Origin: Fen-1245 sp963835535
GTDB taxonomy: Bacteria > Gemmatimonadota > Gemmatimonadetes > Gemmatimonadales > JACORV01
Reading direction: 5' to 3'
NCBI GenBank assembly: GCA_963835535.1
Contig: CAWIFL010000005.1
Coordinates: 496,001-560,000 of the forward strand
Length of the DNA: 64,000 nucleotides
In this document: positions 1 to 8,942 of the stretch, piece after piece
Layout of the letters: every line of letters begins with the position of its first letter
Numbering within the stretch: position 1 is the stretch's first letter
The notes under the pieces: model-generated
The model's database searches: none
The model's input: the letters and a program-made list of their open reading frames with translations, nothing else
Told to the model about the DNA's origin: nothing
Translations under genes and position numbers: made by a program

Positions 1-298
1 TCGCCGCCGCGGCCGCCACCGCCTCCGGGACGGCCTTCGCCGGCACGGCGATGAACACGAGATCCACCGGTCCCGGGACCTCGGCGAGCGTGGCGTACGC
101 CGTCAGCCCCTGTATCTCACCGCCGGCGGGGTTCACCGGATAGATGATGCCCGGATAACCCCACTTGCGAAGTCCTTCGATCACCTTGTAGCCGACCTTG
201 GTGGGACGTCGCGATGCGCCGATGACTGCCACTGAGGATGGATTCAGCGCGTATCTGAGGTTCTCAGTCACGTAGGGGCGAGGACTGTCAATTCTCAC
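1..298 (-). CDS. CoA-binding domain protein (N-terminal part; ADP-forming acyl-CoA synthetase type)
   Basis: The first 99 codons of a minus-strand gene that runs off the left edge. It opens with a Rossmann-like CoA-binding domain: SVAVIGASRRPTKVG, then YPVNPAGGEIQGL and DLVFIAVPAK. These are the usual motifs of the CoA-binding domain of acetate--CoA ligase (ADP-forming) alpha subunits and of Pat-type protein acyltransferases. I chose the GTG at 298 over an in-frame GTG at 271 because a near-complete Shine-Dalgarno sequence (GGAGGTGATC, 303-312) lies just upstream of it. Whether the protein continues as a ligase-CoA/ATP-grasp enzyme or carries a GNAT domain cannot be seen. The domain call is firm; the full function is inferred. 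Confidence 0.8.
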   Translation of the reverse strand, partial: MRIDSPRPYVTENLRYALNPSSVAVIGASRRPTKVGYKVIEGLRKWGYPGIIYPVNPAGGEIQGLTAYATLAEVPGPVDLVFIAVPAKAVPEAVAAAAA

Positions 299-302
299 GC
301 CC

Positions 303-312
303 GATCACCTCC
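303..312 (-). promoter_or_regulatory. Strong Shine-Dalgarno that fixes the start of the CoA-binding protein
   Basis: On the minus strand these bases read GGAGGTGATC, almost the full complement of the 16S rRNA 3' end, a few bases before the GTG at 298. Most genes here have much weaker sites, so this one decides between the two candidate GTG starts. Confidence 0.75.
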
Positions 313-428
313 CTGGAGCGTGTCCCCCTCCCACACCGCATACCGCGGGCCGCAGGGGTTCTGGCAATGGGGAACGTTAGAATCGGCGTTATGGGGCGCC
401 GCGCCTGCGCGAGGAGCGACGCCCGGCC

Positions 429-1667
429 TCAGCGCCGGAGCGCGACGATCAGATCCGCCACGTTGGCGCCGGTGGGCCCCGTCTCGAGCGCGTGGGGCAC
501 GCGCTCGAAGAAGCCGTACGAATCGTTCACCGCGAGGAAGGCCGCCGGATCTGCGGCGGCGCGCTGCGCGTCCCGCCGCGTGACGGCGTCGGCGATGGCG
601 CCCGCGAGATCTCCGTTGTCGCGCCCGTCCGTCGCCAGCGTGAGCACCAGCTCGTCGTCGGCCAGAGCGCCGAGCGCGGCGAGGGCCAGCTCGAGATTCC
701 GGCCGCCGCGGCCGTCGCCGCGGACCGTCACGGTGGTCTCGCCGCCGTAGAGCAGCGCCGTCCCGGGCGGTGCGGCGTGCAGGTCGCCTGCCACCTGCAT
801 CGCGACGTTGCGCGCCTCGCCCGACAGTGTCGCCGTGCGAACCTGCGGGGCAAACCTCTCCCGCCGCGCAGCCGCCGCCATGGCGTCCAGGGCGAGCTGG
901 TTCGAGACGAGCACCAGGTTCGTCACGCGCGCGAAGGCCGCCGGGTCCTTCGGCGTCTCGATCAGCGCGAGGCGCTCCGGCGCACGCCCCTGCGCAACGC
1001 CGTAGCGCGCGAGCACGCGCTGCGCATCCGTTACGGTCCGGTGGTCCAGGAAGGTGGGTCCGGAGGCGACGGCCTCGGGCGGCGCGCCGGGGACGTCGGA
1101 GAAAATGAGACCGACGACGCGGGCGGGAGCCGCCGCGCGCGCCAGGTTGCCGCCGCGCGCGAGGGAACTGTGCTTCCGGACCGTGTTGATCTCCTGGATC
1201 GTCGCCCCGGCGCGGAACAGCGTCTCCATGACAGCGCGCTCGCCTTCCACCGATCCACCGGGCGGCGGCAGGCAGAGCAGGGTGGAGCCGCCGCCGGACA
1301 CCACGCACAGCACGACGTCGTCGGGCCGGCCGCCCTCGAGGAAGCCCAGGATCGCGCGCGTGGCCTCGACGTTCGCCGCCGACGGCATCGGATGCGTGCC
1401 GTGCAGGACCTGCACGTCGCCGAGCGGGACACGGGCCGCCTCGGCCACGTCGAGGACGATCCCGTCGGAGAGCTTGGGCCCGAGCAGGTCCGCGAGGGCC
1501 GCGGACGCCGCGGTCGCGCACTTGCCGACGGCCACGAGCCGCAGCCGGCCCGTGGCGGCGAGGGAGATCGTCTCGCCACCGACACGGAGCGCGTCGCCAT
1601 CAAACGCGACGGCGCGGCGGATCGCCGCGCCGGTGTCGATCGCCTCCAGCGCCGCCTCGGCGATCAC
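429..1667 (-). CDS. gckA: Glycerate 2-kinase (GckA/MOFRL family)
   Basis: Probably phosphorylates glycerate to 2-phosphoglycerate in the cytoplasm, feeding glycolysis. The 412-residue protein has the DUF4147/MOFRL layout: VAVGKCATAAS near the N-terminus, the glycine-rich VVSGGGSTLLCLP, the EINTVRKHSSLARGGNLA loop, and the C-terminal GGRNLELAL...ATDGRDNGD segment of the MOFRL domain. The start is uncertain. The GTG at 1667 is the first ordinary start codon, but the reading frame upstream (to about 1717) still encodes residues resembling the family's N-terminal helix, and the only extra initiator is a CTG at 1700. It follows the surface-repeat gene on the same strand by about 70 bases. Confidence 0.85.
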   Translation of the reverse strand: MIAEAALEAIDTGAAIRRAVAFDGDALRVGGETISLAATGRLRLVAVGKCATAASAALADLLGPKLSDGIVLDVAEAARVPLGDVQVLHGTHPMPSAANVEATRAILGFLEGGRPDDVVLCVVSGGGSTLLCLPPPGGSVEGERAVMETLFRAGATIQEINTVRKHSSLARGGNLARAAAPARVVGLIFSDVPGAPPEAVASGPTFLDHRTVTDAQRVLARYGVAQGRAPERLALIETPKDPAAFARVTNLVLVSNQLALDAMAAAARRERFAPQVRTATLSGEARNVAMQVAGDLHAAPPGTALLYGGETTVTVRGDGRGGRNLELALAALGALADDELVLTLATDGRDNGDLAGAIADAVTRRDAQRAAADPAAFLAVNDSYGFFERVPHALETGPTGANVADLIVALRR

Positions 1668-1737
1668 GAGCGCCGAGCGCCGCGCCGGCGTGGCCTCCAG
1701 GCCGCGCCGGTTGCGGATCGCTATCGTGCCGTCCGGC

Positions 1738-2262
1738 TCAGAACGACCAGTTCACGATCGGAAAGACCGGGAACTGCCCGCCCGTCTTGATGATGTTGAT
1801 CAGGCCGATCTGCACGCCGTGGAGCCTCTGCGCGTAGTTCACGAGGCCGAACTGGAGCCCGTTCCAGGACTCGGCGGTGTTCACGATTCCCCACTGCACG
1901 CCTTCGCCCTGCTTCGCGGACGTGAACCAGCCGCTCTGCAGGCCCGTGAACTGGCCCTGCGTGACCGCGCCCGCCGCCGCCTGCCAGCCGCTGAACGAGC
2001 CCTTGTTGATCGCCACGAGCGCCCACTGGACGCCGGCCGACGCGCCGCCGGTGGTGACGTTCACGAGGCCCCAGTCGAAGTACTTCACTGACTGGTTGGC
2101 CGAGTAGATCAGGTTGAGGCGCAGGACCGACACGCCCTGGCTTTCGGGGACGATCTGGACCGGGGTGAAGAGCGAGATCTGGATCGGCTGCTCCTGCGCC
2201 GCGAGCGGCGCCGCCACTGCGGCGGTGAGCGCCACGGTCGATAGCATCATGCGTACGTTCAT
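1738..2262 (-). CDS. LA_2272-type surface repeat protein, secreted
   Basis: A 174-residue protein with a clear signal peptide (hydrophobic core followed by PLAAQE) and then a run of short degenerate repeats of the form G-hydrophobic-Q-hydrophobic-G-hydrophobic-V/I-N, such as GVQWGIVN, GLQFGLVN and GVQIGLIN near the C-terminus. This resembles the 'LA_2272 family surface repeat-containing protein' group, probably a beta-structured surface or outer-membrane protein of unknown role. The ATG at 2262 is preceded by GGAGGAGCG, so the upstream reading frame reaching 2457 is not used. It ends in SF, compatible with an outer-membrane insertion signal (aromatic last residue); that point is inference. 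Confidence 0.72.
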   Translation of the reverse strand: MNVRMMLSTVALTAAVAAPLAAQEQPIQISLFTPVQIVPESQGVSVLRLNLIYSANQSVKYFDWGLVNVTTGGASAGVQWALVAINKGSFSGWQAAAGAVTQGQFTGLQSGWFTSAKQGEGVQWGIVNTAESWNGLQFGLVNYAQRLHGVQIGLINIIKTGGQFPVFPIVNWSF

Positions 2263-2371
2263 CGCTCCTCCAAGTGGAAGACAGCCCTTTCGATCGACAT
2301 CACCATGCAGCGGCGCTCCGGCAGCCGCCAGGTGCCGCGTCCCGCAGCGTCGAGGAGACCACCTGGAGGCG

Positions 2372-3475
2372 TCAGCGGGGCGCGCGGTACCCGCCGGCCA
2401 CCCCGTGCGGGGAGAGGACCAGTTGCCAGAGCTGGTTCTTGCGGGCCCGGAATCCACCCGCGCTCGACAGCAGGAAGTACGTCCACATCCGATGGAAGCG
2501 CTCGTCGTAACGGTCCGTCAGCTCGCTCCAGTGCTTCTCCACGTTCCGATGCCAGTGCATCAGCGTGGTGTCGTAGTCGGGCCCGAAGCTGTGCCAGTCC
2601 TCGAGCACGAACTTCCCCTCGATCGCGGCGGTGATCTGCCGCGCCGACGGGAGCATCGAGTTGGGGAAGATGTAGCGCTCGGTCCAGGGATCGGTCCGGG
2701 TCACCGACCGGATGCCGCCGATCGTGTGCAGCAGGAAGAGGCCCTCATCGGCGAGGTGGCTTCGGACGACGCGCATGAAGGTGTCGTAGTTCTTCCGCCC
2801 GACGTGCTCGAACATCCCGATCGAGAGCACGCGGTCGAACGTCGCGTCGAGGTCCCGGTAGTCCTGGAGGCGGATCTCGACCGGCAGCCCACGGCAGGTT
2901 TCCCGCGCGACCTTGGCCTGCTCCTGGGAGACGGTGATCCCCACCACCGAGACCCCGTAGCGCTCCGCCGCGAACGCAGCCGTACCGCCCCAGCCGCAGC
3001 CGATGTCCAGCACGCGCATCCCCGGCCTCAGGCCGAGCTTCCGGCACACCAGGTCGAGCTTCGCCTCCTGCGCCTGGTCCAACGTCGAGGCGTCGTTCCA
3101 GTAGCCGCAGCTGTAGATCATGCGCGTGTCCAGCATGCGGCTGAAGAGGTCGGTGCCGATGTCGTAGTGGTGCCGCCCGATCTGGAAGGCGCGGCCGCGC
3201 CGCTGGCGGTTGACGACGCGCGCCCAGGCGATGCCGAGCGCCTCCCTCCACGGCCGTACCTTCGTGTCCAGCTCCGCACGCAGCACCCGGGCGATGAACG
3301 CGTCGAGCTGCTCCGCGTCCCACCACCCGTCCATGTAGGATTCGCCCAGCCCGAGCGAGCCCTCGGCCATCACGCGCGCGAAGAGCCGCTCGTCGTGCAC
3401 CCGCATGTCCCACGGCCGGTCGCCGTCGATCGCGATGCCGGCGAGCCCCAGCAGCTGTTCGGCCGTTGTGCGCAT
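2372..3475 (-). CDS. cfa: Cyclopropane-fatty-acyl-phospholipid synthase
   Basis: Transfers a methylene group from S-adenosylmethionine to cis double bonds of membrane phospholipid acyl chains, protecting membranes against stress. The 367-residue protein has the usual Cfa arrangement: an N-terminal lipid-binding region with GLGESYMDGWWD, then HYDIGTDLF (about 103-111) and YSCGYW (121-126), then the SAM-binding VLDIGCGWGG (155-164), and the EHVG segment of the active site. The length matches the family (about 380). It is 36 bases downstream of the YchF-like gene on the same strand, so the two may share a transcript. Confidence 0.93.
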   Translation of the reverse strand: MRTTAEQLLGLAGIAIDGDRPWDMRVHDERLFARVMAEGSLGLGESYMDGWWDAEQLDAFIARVLRAELDTKVRPWREALGIAWARVVNRQRRGRAFQIGRHHYDIGTDLFSRMLDTRMIYSCGYWNDASTLDQAQEAKLDLVCRKLGLRPGMRVLDIGCGWGGTAAFAAERYGVSVVGITVSQEQAKVARETCRGLPVEIRLQDYRDLDATFDRVLSIGMFEHVGRKNYDTFMRVVRSHLADEGLFLLHTIGGIRSVTRTDPWTERYIFPNSMLPSARQITAAIEGKFVLEDWHSFGPDYDTTLMHWHRNVEKHWSELTDRYDERFHRMWTYFLLSSAGGFRARKNQLWQLVLSPHGVAGGYRAPR

Positions 3476-3511
3476 CGTGCGGGATTGCGTGGATCGCCCT
3501 CCGGACGCCTG

Positions 3512-4552
3512 CTACACGTTGAAGCGGACGTGCAGGATGTCGCCGTCGGCGACGACGTAGTCCTTCCCCTGGATCTGCAGCTTCCCCGCCTGATGGAGCG
3601 CCTGCTCCGACCCGTACTGCATGAAGAGATCGTACGGCATCACCTCGGCCCGGATGAAGCCGCGCTCGAGGTCGGTGTGGATCTTACCCGCCGCGGCACG
3701 GGCCTTGGTCCCGCGCCGGATCGGCCAGGCGCGCACCTCGTCCGTGCCGACCGTGAAGAACGAGATCAGGTCGAGCAGCCGGTAGGCGGTGTGGATGAAC
3801 CGCGCGAGGGCCGACTCCTTGAGGCCGAGGTCCTCGAGGAACGCCGCCTGATCGGCCGCGTCCATCTTCGTGATCTCGGCCTCCACGCTCGCCGAGAGCA
3901 CGAGCCCCGCCGCGTGCATCGCGGCGAGTTTCTTCTCGAGCGGCTCGCCGAGGGGCTGGGCGGCCTCCTGTTCGCTGCGGTTGACGACGGCCAGCAGCGG
4001 GCGGTCGGTCAGGAAGCCGTAGCTCGTCAGGGCGGCGCGATCCAGCGCCTCAGGGGGAAGGGAGCGGAGGGGCAGCTCCTGTTCCAGCGTCTTCTGCATC
4101 AGCTCGAACGCCGCCAGCTCCTGTGCGCTCGGCTTGTCCTTCTTGGCGCGGTCGAGCCGGCGCTCGACGGCGGTGAGGTCGGCCAGGAGGCACTCGGTCT
4201 GGAACGCCTCGAGCTCGCCTACGGGATCCATCGCCACCTCGACGGAGGGATTCGGGAACGCCCGCAGGACCAGGCAGAGGACGTCCTGGTCGCGGATCTG
4301 CTGGAGCGCCTTCTTCGAGAGCCCCTGCCGCTCCGCGCCGTGCTCGCCGGGGATGTCGCTGAAGACGATCTCGGCGTAGGTGGTCTTCTTGGGCGAGAAG
4401 ATCCCGGTGAGCGTGTCGATGCGCGCGTCCGGCACCTTGACCGTGCCGAGGTGCACGTCGCCGCCGAAGCCGACGGGGACGTTCAACCCCGTCAGGGTGT
4501 TGAAGACCGTGGTCTTCCCCGAGCCCGCGAACCCCACCAGACCGATTTTCAT
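3512..4552 (-). CDS. YchF-like P-loop NTPase (Obg/YchF family)
   Basis: A 346-residue translation-associated NTPase of the YchF/OLA1 branch. The P-loop is GFAGSGKTT (7-15) and the switch II region contains DIPG. The specificity motif reads NRSE where G proteins have NKxD; the final Glu is characteristic of the ATP-preferring YchF branch. The C-terminal third is the TGS/DUF933 domain (FFTVGTDEVRAWPIRRGTKA, then FIRAEVMPYD). The P-loop differs from classical YchF (GLPNVGKST), so this is probably a divergent paralogue, and a canonical ychF may exist elsewhere. It is the first gene of the leftward group and starts back-to-back with the secreted protein at 4637. Confidence 0.85.
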   Translation of the reverse strand: MKIGLVGFAGSGKTTVFNTLTGLNVPVGFGGDVHLGTVKVPDARIDTLTGIFSPKKTTYAEIVFSDIPGEHGAERQGLSKKALQQIRDQDVLCLVLRAFPNPSVEVAMDPVGELEAFQTECLLADLTAVERRLDRAKKDKPSAQELAAFELMQKTLEQELPLRSLPPEALDRAALTSYGFLTDRPLLAVVNRSEQEAAQPLGEPLEKKLAAMHAAGLVLSASVEAEITKMDAADQAAFLEDLGLKESALARFIHTAYRLLDLISFFTVGTDEVRAWPIRRGTKARAAAGKIHTDLERGFIRAEVMPYDLFMQYGSEQALHQAGKLQIQGKDYVVADGDILHVRFNV

Positions 4553-4636
4553 GGCCCAATTCTATCGCCGTGGGCGGGGCCGCGCACCGGCCGGCGGTTG
4601 CCCGATGCCGCGGCGTTGCCTATGGTACGCTGTCCC

Positions 4637-5071
4637 ATGCCGAAGCGTCCCGTGCTCGCGCTCGCGCTCGCCGCAGCGGCTCTCGCCCTGGCCACCATGG
4701 CGCCGGCGTGCGACCCGATGGCCTCGCTCGCCGACGAAGGGCCGGAGCGGCCGACCACGCTGCGCTTCAGCCTGGAGCCCGAGAACTCGCTGGCCGGCCA
4801 GCCCATCTCGCCGTCCGTCGCCGTCACGGTGTTCGACAACTTCGGCGACACGGCGTTCAGCTCGGCCGCCACCATCCGGCTGTCCATCCAGTTAGGTACG
4901 GGCAACCCGTCGGCGAAGCTGCTCGGGGATTCCGTGATGGCCGCGGTGAACGGCACGGCCCTGTTCACGAGCCTCAGCATCGACTCCGCCGGCACCGGCT
5001 ACCGGCTGCTCGCAACGTCCGACGGGCTCGGCTCGGCCCTCAGCGACACGTTCAACGTGGCACACCCGTGA
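4637..5071 (+). CDS. Small secreted protein of unknown function, Ig-like
   Basis: 144 residues. The N-terminal hydrophobic segment (ALALAAAALALATMAPAC) could be a lipoprotein signal with Cys at its end. The remainder is rich in Thr, Ser and small residues in short beta-like stretches (ISPSVAVTVFDNFGDTAFS, then LFTSLSIDSAGTGYRL). The pattern 'V-x-V-x-D-x-F/G-N...G-T-A-x-F' is that of invasin/Big-type Ig-like domains found in surface proteins, so this looks like a single such domain. An ATG five codons upstream (4622) is an alternative start. It precedes the M1 peptidase by 23 bases and may share its transcript. Confidence 0.65.
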   Translation: MPKRPVLALALAAAALALATMAPACDPMASLADEGPERPTTLRFSLEPENSLAGQPISPSVAVTVFDNFGDTAFSSAATIRLSIQLGTGNPSAKLLGDSVMAAVNGTALFTSLSIDSAGTGYRLLATSDGLGSALSDTFNVAHP

Positions 5072-5094
5072 CGCACCTTCGACCCGGTCACCCC

Positions 5095-6747
5095 ATGAGA
5101 AACATCCTGCTCGGCTGTCTCGCGCTCCTCGCCGCCGTGCCGGCGCGCGCCCAGGAGACCACCTACACCCACGCCGACACGCTCCGGGGCTCGAACGGGC
5201 CCGCGCGCGCGTGGTGGGACGCGCAGTTCTACGACCTCCACGTCCGCGTGGATCCCGCCGACAGCAGCATCCGCGGATGGAACGGCATCACCTACCGGGT
5301 GCTCGCACCCGCGCGCGAGATGCAGATCGATCTCCAGGTGCCGCTCGAGGTGGACAGCATGGTGCAGGGCGCGCGGCGGCTCGAGTACCGGCGTGACGGC
5401 AACGCCTTCTTCGTGACGCTGCGCGAGCCGCAGCGTGCGGGCGACGTCAAGACCGTCACCGTCTGGTACCATGGCAAGCCGCGCGTCGCCACCAACCCGC
5501 CGTGGACCGGCGGCTTCAGCTGGGCCAGCGACAGCCTCGGCAACCGCTGGATCGCGACGACGGACGAGGGCCTCGGCGCCAGCGTCTATTGGCCGCTCAA
5601 GGACTACCTGGGTGACGAGCCGGACTCGCAGCGCATCGCGATCACGGTGCCCGACCCGATGGTGGACGTGTCGAACGGGCGCCTGCGGAGCACGACGCCC
5701 AACGGCGACGGTACCACCACGTACGAGTGGTTCGTCGCGGATCCGATCAACAGCTACGACGTCGCCGTGAACGCGGGGACGTACGCCCACTACAGCGACA
5801 CGGTCAGCGGCGAGGCGGGGAAGCTCTCGCTCGACTTCTGGCCGCTGGCTTATCACGTGGAGGCGGCGCGGCGGCAGTGGCGGCAGGTGATCCCCATGCT
5901 GCAGTGCTTCGAGCACTGGTTCGGGCCGTATCCCTGGTACGCCGACGGCTACAAGCTGGTGGAGGCGCCGCACCTCGGGATGGAGCACCAGAGCGCCGTG
6001 GCCTACGGCAACCGGTTCATGAACGGGTACCTGGGGCGCGACCTCTCGCACACCGGGTTGGGCCTCAACTGGGATTACATCATCGTGCACGAGAGCGCGC
6101 ACGAGTGGTGGGGGAACAGCATCTCGGCGCAGGACCACGCCGACATGTGGGTGCACGAGGGGTTCGCCTACTACGCCGAGGGCCTGTACACGGAGTGCCA
6201 GCAGGGCAGGATGGCGGGCGCGGCCTATCTCATCGGCTCGCGGCGCAACATCCGCAACGACCGGCCGATCGTCCCGGCCTACGGCGTCAACGCCGAGGGC
6301 TCGGGGGACATGTATCCCAAGGGCGCGAACCTGCTCCACACGATCCGCCAGATCGTGGGCGACGACGCGAAGTGGCGCGGCATTCTCCGCGGCCTGCAGC
6401 AGACCTTCCGGCACCAGACGGTCACCGGCCGGCAGGTGGAGGACTACATCAGCCGCGAGGCGGGGATCGATCTGAGCAAGGTGTTCGCGCAGTACCTCAC
6501 GACGACGATGATCCCGGAGCTCGACTACAAGGTCGAGGGGGGGACCCTCTCGTACCGGTGGACGAACGTGGTTCCGGGCTTCGACATGCCGCTCAGGGTG
6601 AACGTGCCCGGCCTCGGCGACCGGGTGCTGCATCCCACCGAGGAGTGGCAGACGCTCCCGGTGACCTCGCCCAACGCAGCCGAGGTCGAGGTGGACGAGA
6701 ACTTCTACGTCACCGCGCGCGACGTCGGCGCGGGAGAGCGGCCGTGA
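5095..6747 (+). CDS. Secreted M1 family metallopeptidase
   Basis: A 550-residue zinc aminopeptidase-like enzyme exported by a signal peptide (cleavage near ARAQ, residue 20). The M1 beta-sandwich domain occupies roughly residues 40-240. GMEH (295-298) supplies the exopeptidase GxMEN-like motif. The zinc site is HESAH (332-336) with the third ligand Glu355, at canonical spacing (18 residues). It is short for M1 and lacks the long ERAP/HEAT-like C-terminal domain, as in the Cj0069/LTA4H-like 'M1 family metallopeptidase' group of Bacteroidetes and Gemmatimonadota. Its stop overlaps the GTG of the next gene (GTGA), so translational coupling is likely. Confidence 0.9.
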   Translation: MRNILLGCLALLAAVPARAQETTYTHADTLRGSNGPARAWWDAQFYDLHVRVDPADSSIRGWNGITYRVLAPAREMQIDLQVPLEVDSMVQGARRLEYRRDGNAFFVTLREPQRAGDVKTVTVWYHGKPRVATNPPWTGGFSWASDSLGNRWIATTDEGLGASVYWPLKDYLGDEPDSQRIAITVPDPMVDVSNGRLRSTTPNGDGTTTYEWFVADPINSYDVAVNAGTYAHYSDTVSGEAGKLSLDFWPLAYHVEAARRQWRQVIPMLQCFEHWFGPYPWYADGYKLVEAPHLGMEHQSAVAYGNRFMNGYLGRDLSHTGLGLNWDYIIVHESAHEWWGNSISAQDHADMWVHEGFAYYAEGLYTECQQGRMAGAAYLIGSRRNIRNDRPIVPAYGVNAEGSGDMYPKGANLLHTIRQIVGDDAKWRGILRGLQQTFRHQTVTGRQVEDYISREAGIDLSKVFAQYLTTTMIPELDYKVEGGTLSYRWTNVVPGFDMPLRVNVPGLGDRVLHPTEEWQTLPVTSPNAAEVEVDENFYVTARDVGAGERP

Positions 6748-8864
6748 GACGGCCGCGAGTGTGGCGAGCGGCGGCAGGCGCTGCCCTCGCCGCGCTCTGT
6801 GCGCGCGGCGCCGTCGCCCAGTCCCGGGAACGCCCCGAGCCGCCGAACGCGCCGGCGGAGCTCACCGTGCAGGGCCACGGCCTGACCCTGGCCTACGGCG
6901 GCCGGATCGTCCTCCAGGGCACGGTGGAGAGCCAGGGCGCGGCTCCCGAGCTCCGGACGCTCGTGGACACCGAGGGCGGGATCGTCACGCAGGTCGCGAA
7001 GTGGACGGCGCGCGGCAGCGGGCCCGTCATCCTCGCGGCCACGGTGAGCGCGAGCGCGGAGGCGTTCCCCTGTGAAGTCGAGCCGCGGGAGGATGGCCTC
7101 AGGGTCGTGCGCAACGCCGTCGGCCTGAGCCACAGCCTCCTCAACCGCGCCGTCTACGACCGCCGGGACGACTGGGTCCTCTCCGTGGACCACCCGGCCG
7201 AGGTGCGGGTGACGCCGATCGCGTCGGGCGACTCGACGGCGTTCCGCGTCGAGGCGTCCGGCGGCGAGGTCGCGCTGCGCTTCCGTCCCCGCTACTACCA
7301 GCGGCACCGCGGCCTCGCCGCGTTCCGGCCCTGGACCTACCGGCCGTGGAACAGGTCCGTTGCGGGATGGACGTCGTGGTTCGCCTTCCTCGACTCGGTC
7401 ACGGAGGCCGACGTCCGTCGCACGGCGGACGTGATGGCCGAGACCCTCGCGCCGTGGGGCTACGAGTACCTGCAGCTCGACGACGGCTACGAGCGGCAGC
7501 CGATCGGCGTGCCGGACCGCTGGCTGCACGCGAACGAGAAATTCCCCTCGGGGCTCGCCGGGCTGAGCGCGTACATCGCCGGCCGCGGCCTCAAGCCGGG
7601 GATCTGGACCAACACCACGTTCCACGACCGCGCCTTCGCGCTCGCGCACCCGGCGTACTTCGTCGCCGACTCGGCGGGCCGGCTCGCGTACGGCAACTGG
7701 GTGGGTTACGTGATGGATGGTTCGAATCCGGCGACGCTGTCCGACCTGGTCCGGCCGGTCTACGACTCGCTGGCGCGCGAAGGGTGGCAGTACTTCAAGG
7801 TGGACGCCCTGCGGCACCTGCGGTACGAGGGCTACAACAGCTGGGCCGAGGCGTTCGAGCGCCGCGGGCTGGATCGCGTCGCCGTGTATCGCGGCTTCGT
7901 GCAGGCCATCCGCGACGCGATCGGCCCGGGGGTGTTCATGCTGGCCTGCTGGGGCATCCGGCCGGAGCTGGCGGGGATCGTGGACGCGGTGCGGGTCGGC
8001 TCCGACGGTTTCGGCTACGGCGCTTTCGCCGAGTACAACTCCTTCAACAACGTCGTGTGGCGCAACGACCCGGACCACATCCAGATTGCCGCGACCGATG
8101 CCTTCCGCGCGACGACCCTGGCCTCGCTGACCGGCTCGGTGCTGATGCTCACGGACAGGCCGGAGGTCTACCGCACGGCGCGGGTCGAGGCGGCCCGGCG
8201 GGCGGCGCCGGTGCCGTTCACGGTGCCGGAGCAGCTCTACGACGTGGATCCGTCCCGCTCGAGCCGCATCGGCGAGGCGGACGTGTCGGTGAGCGGGAGC
8301 GGGCCGCGGCCGTTCGACGCGGACCAGCGGCTCGAAGTGCCGCTGTACCTGCTCGACGTCAGCCGCCCGTTCGAGCGGTGGACGGTGCTGGCGCGCACCG
8401 GCGGGGCGGACGAGCCGATCCGCTTCGCCGATCTCGGCCTGGCCGGCGACGGGGAATACCTGGTCTACGAATTCTGGACGAAGAAGCTGCTCGGCTCGTT
8501 CCAGGAGTCGTTCGTGCCGGGCCGCGCGGACCCGCACTTCAAGGTGCAGGACTTCTGCATCCGGGAGCGGGCGGACCACCCGCAGATCGTGGCCACCAGC
8601 CGGCACGTGAGCTGCGGCGCCGTGGATCTGGTGGACGTGCGCTGGAGCGGCGACACGCTGAGCGGCGTGAGCGATCTGGTGGGCGGCGACCCGTACGACC
8701 TGTACCTCACCGAGCCACCAGGCTACCGGTTCGTGGCGGCGGAGACTGCTGACGGCGCGGAGGTGGCGTCGAGCGCGCGGGCAGGCGCCCTGCGCGTCGT
8801 GCAGCTGCGCGCGGCGCGGCCGGCGCGCGTCGCGTGGCGCGTCGTCTGGCGCCGGGGCCGCTGA
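6744..8864 (+). CDS. Secreted alpha-galactosidase-like glycoside hydrolase (clan GH-D)
   Basis: 706 residues with a signal peptide ending near AVAQS. An N-terminal beta domain is followed by a (beta/alpha)8 barrel of the GH27/GH36 type: WTSWFAFLDSVTE, then LQLDDGYER, then YFKVDALRHL, where Asp354 fits the nucleophile of the KxD motif. VRVGSDGFG follows, with Asp421 fitting the acid/base. A C-terminal beta-sandwich follows. It probably removes terminal alpha-linked galactose or a related sugar in the periplasm; the exact substrate cannot be read from sequence. It starts on a GTG overlapping the stop of the M1 peptidase by four bases. Confidence 0.8.
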   Translation: MRRPRVWRAAAGAALAALCARGAVAQSRERPEPPNAPAELTVQGHGLTLAYGGRIVLQGTVESQGAAPELRTLVDTEGGIVTQVAKWTARGSGPVILAATVSASAEAFPCEVEPREDGLRVVRNAVGLSHSLLNRAVYDRRDDWVLSVDHPAEVRVTPIASGDSTAFRVEASGGEVALRFRPRYYQRHRGLAAFRPWTYRPWNRSVAGWTSWFAFLDSVTEADVRRTADVMAETLAPWGYEYLQLDDGYERQPIGVPDRWLHANEKFPSGLAGLSAYIAGRGLKPGIWTNTTFHDRAFALAHPAYFVADSAGRLAYGNWVGYVMDGSNPATLSDLVRPVYDSLAREGWQYFKVDALRHLRYEGYNSWAEAFERRGLDRVAVYRGFVQAIRDAIGPGVFMLACWGIRPELAGIVDAVRVGSDGFGYGAFAEYNSFNNVVWRNDPDHIQIAATDAFRATTLASLTGSVLMLTDRPEVYRTARVEAARRAAPVPFTVPEQLYDVDPSRSSRIGEADVSVSGSGPRPFDADQRLEVPLYLLDVSRPFERWTVLARTGGADEPIRFADLGLAGDGEYLVYEFWTKKLLGSFQESFVPGRADPHFKVQDFCIRERADHPQIVATSRHVSCGAVDLVDVRWSGDTLSGVSDLVGGDPYDLYLTEPPGYRFVAAETADGAEVASSARAGALRVVQLRAARPARVAWRVVWRRGR

Positions 8865-8942
8865 CGGGTCCGGGGGCTGGTGCTTGCCGGCCGCCCGGGG
8901 GGCGGGCTACCCTAAGGAACCCACAAGCCTGACGGTGGAACG

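Noticed and set aside
299..428. A promoter for the CoA-binding protein between TTGCCA and TATGCG (minus strand)
   Set aside because: The spacer is about 19 bases and the -10 is poor; not strong enough to list.
2114..5071. Plus-strand open frame of 985 codons over cfa and the YchF-like gene
   Set aside because: Arg/Ala/Pro/Gly/His-rich translation with no domain; it is the mirror of well-recognised minus-strand genes in GC-rich DNA. Only its last 144 codons (from 4637) are a real gene.
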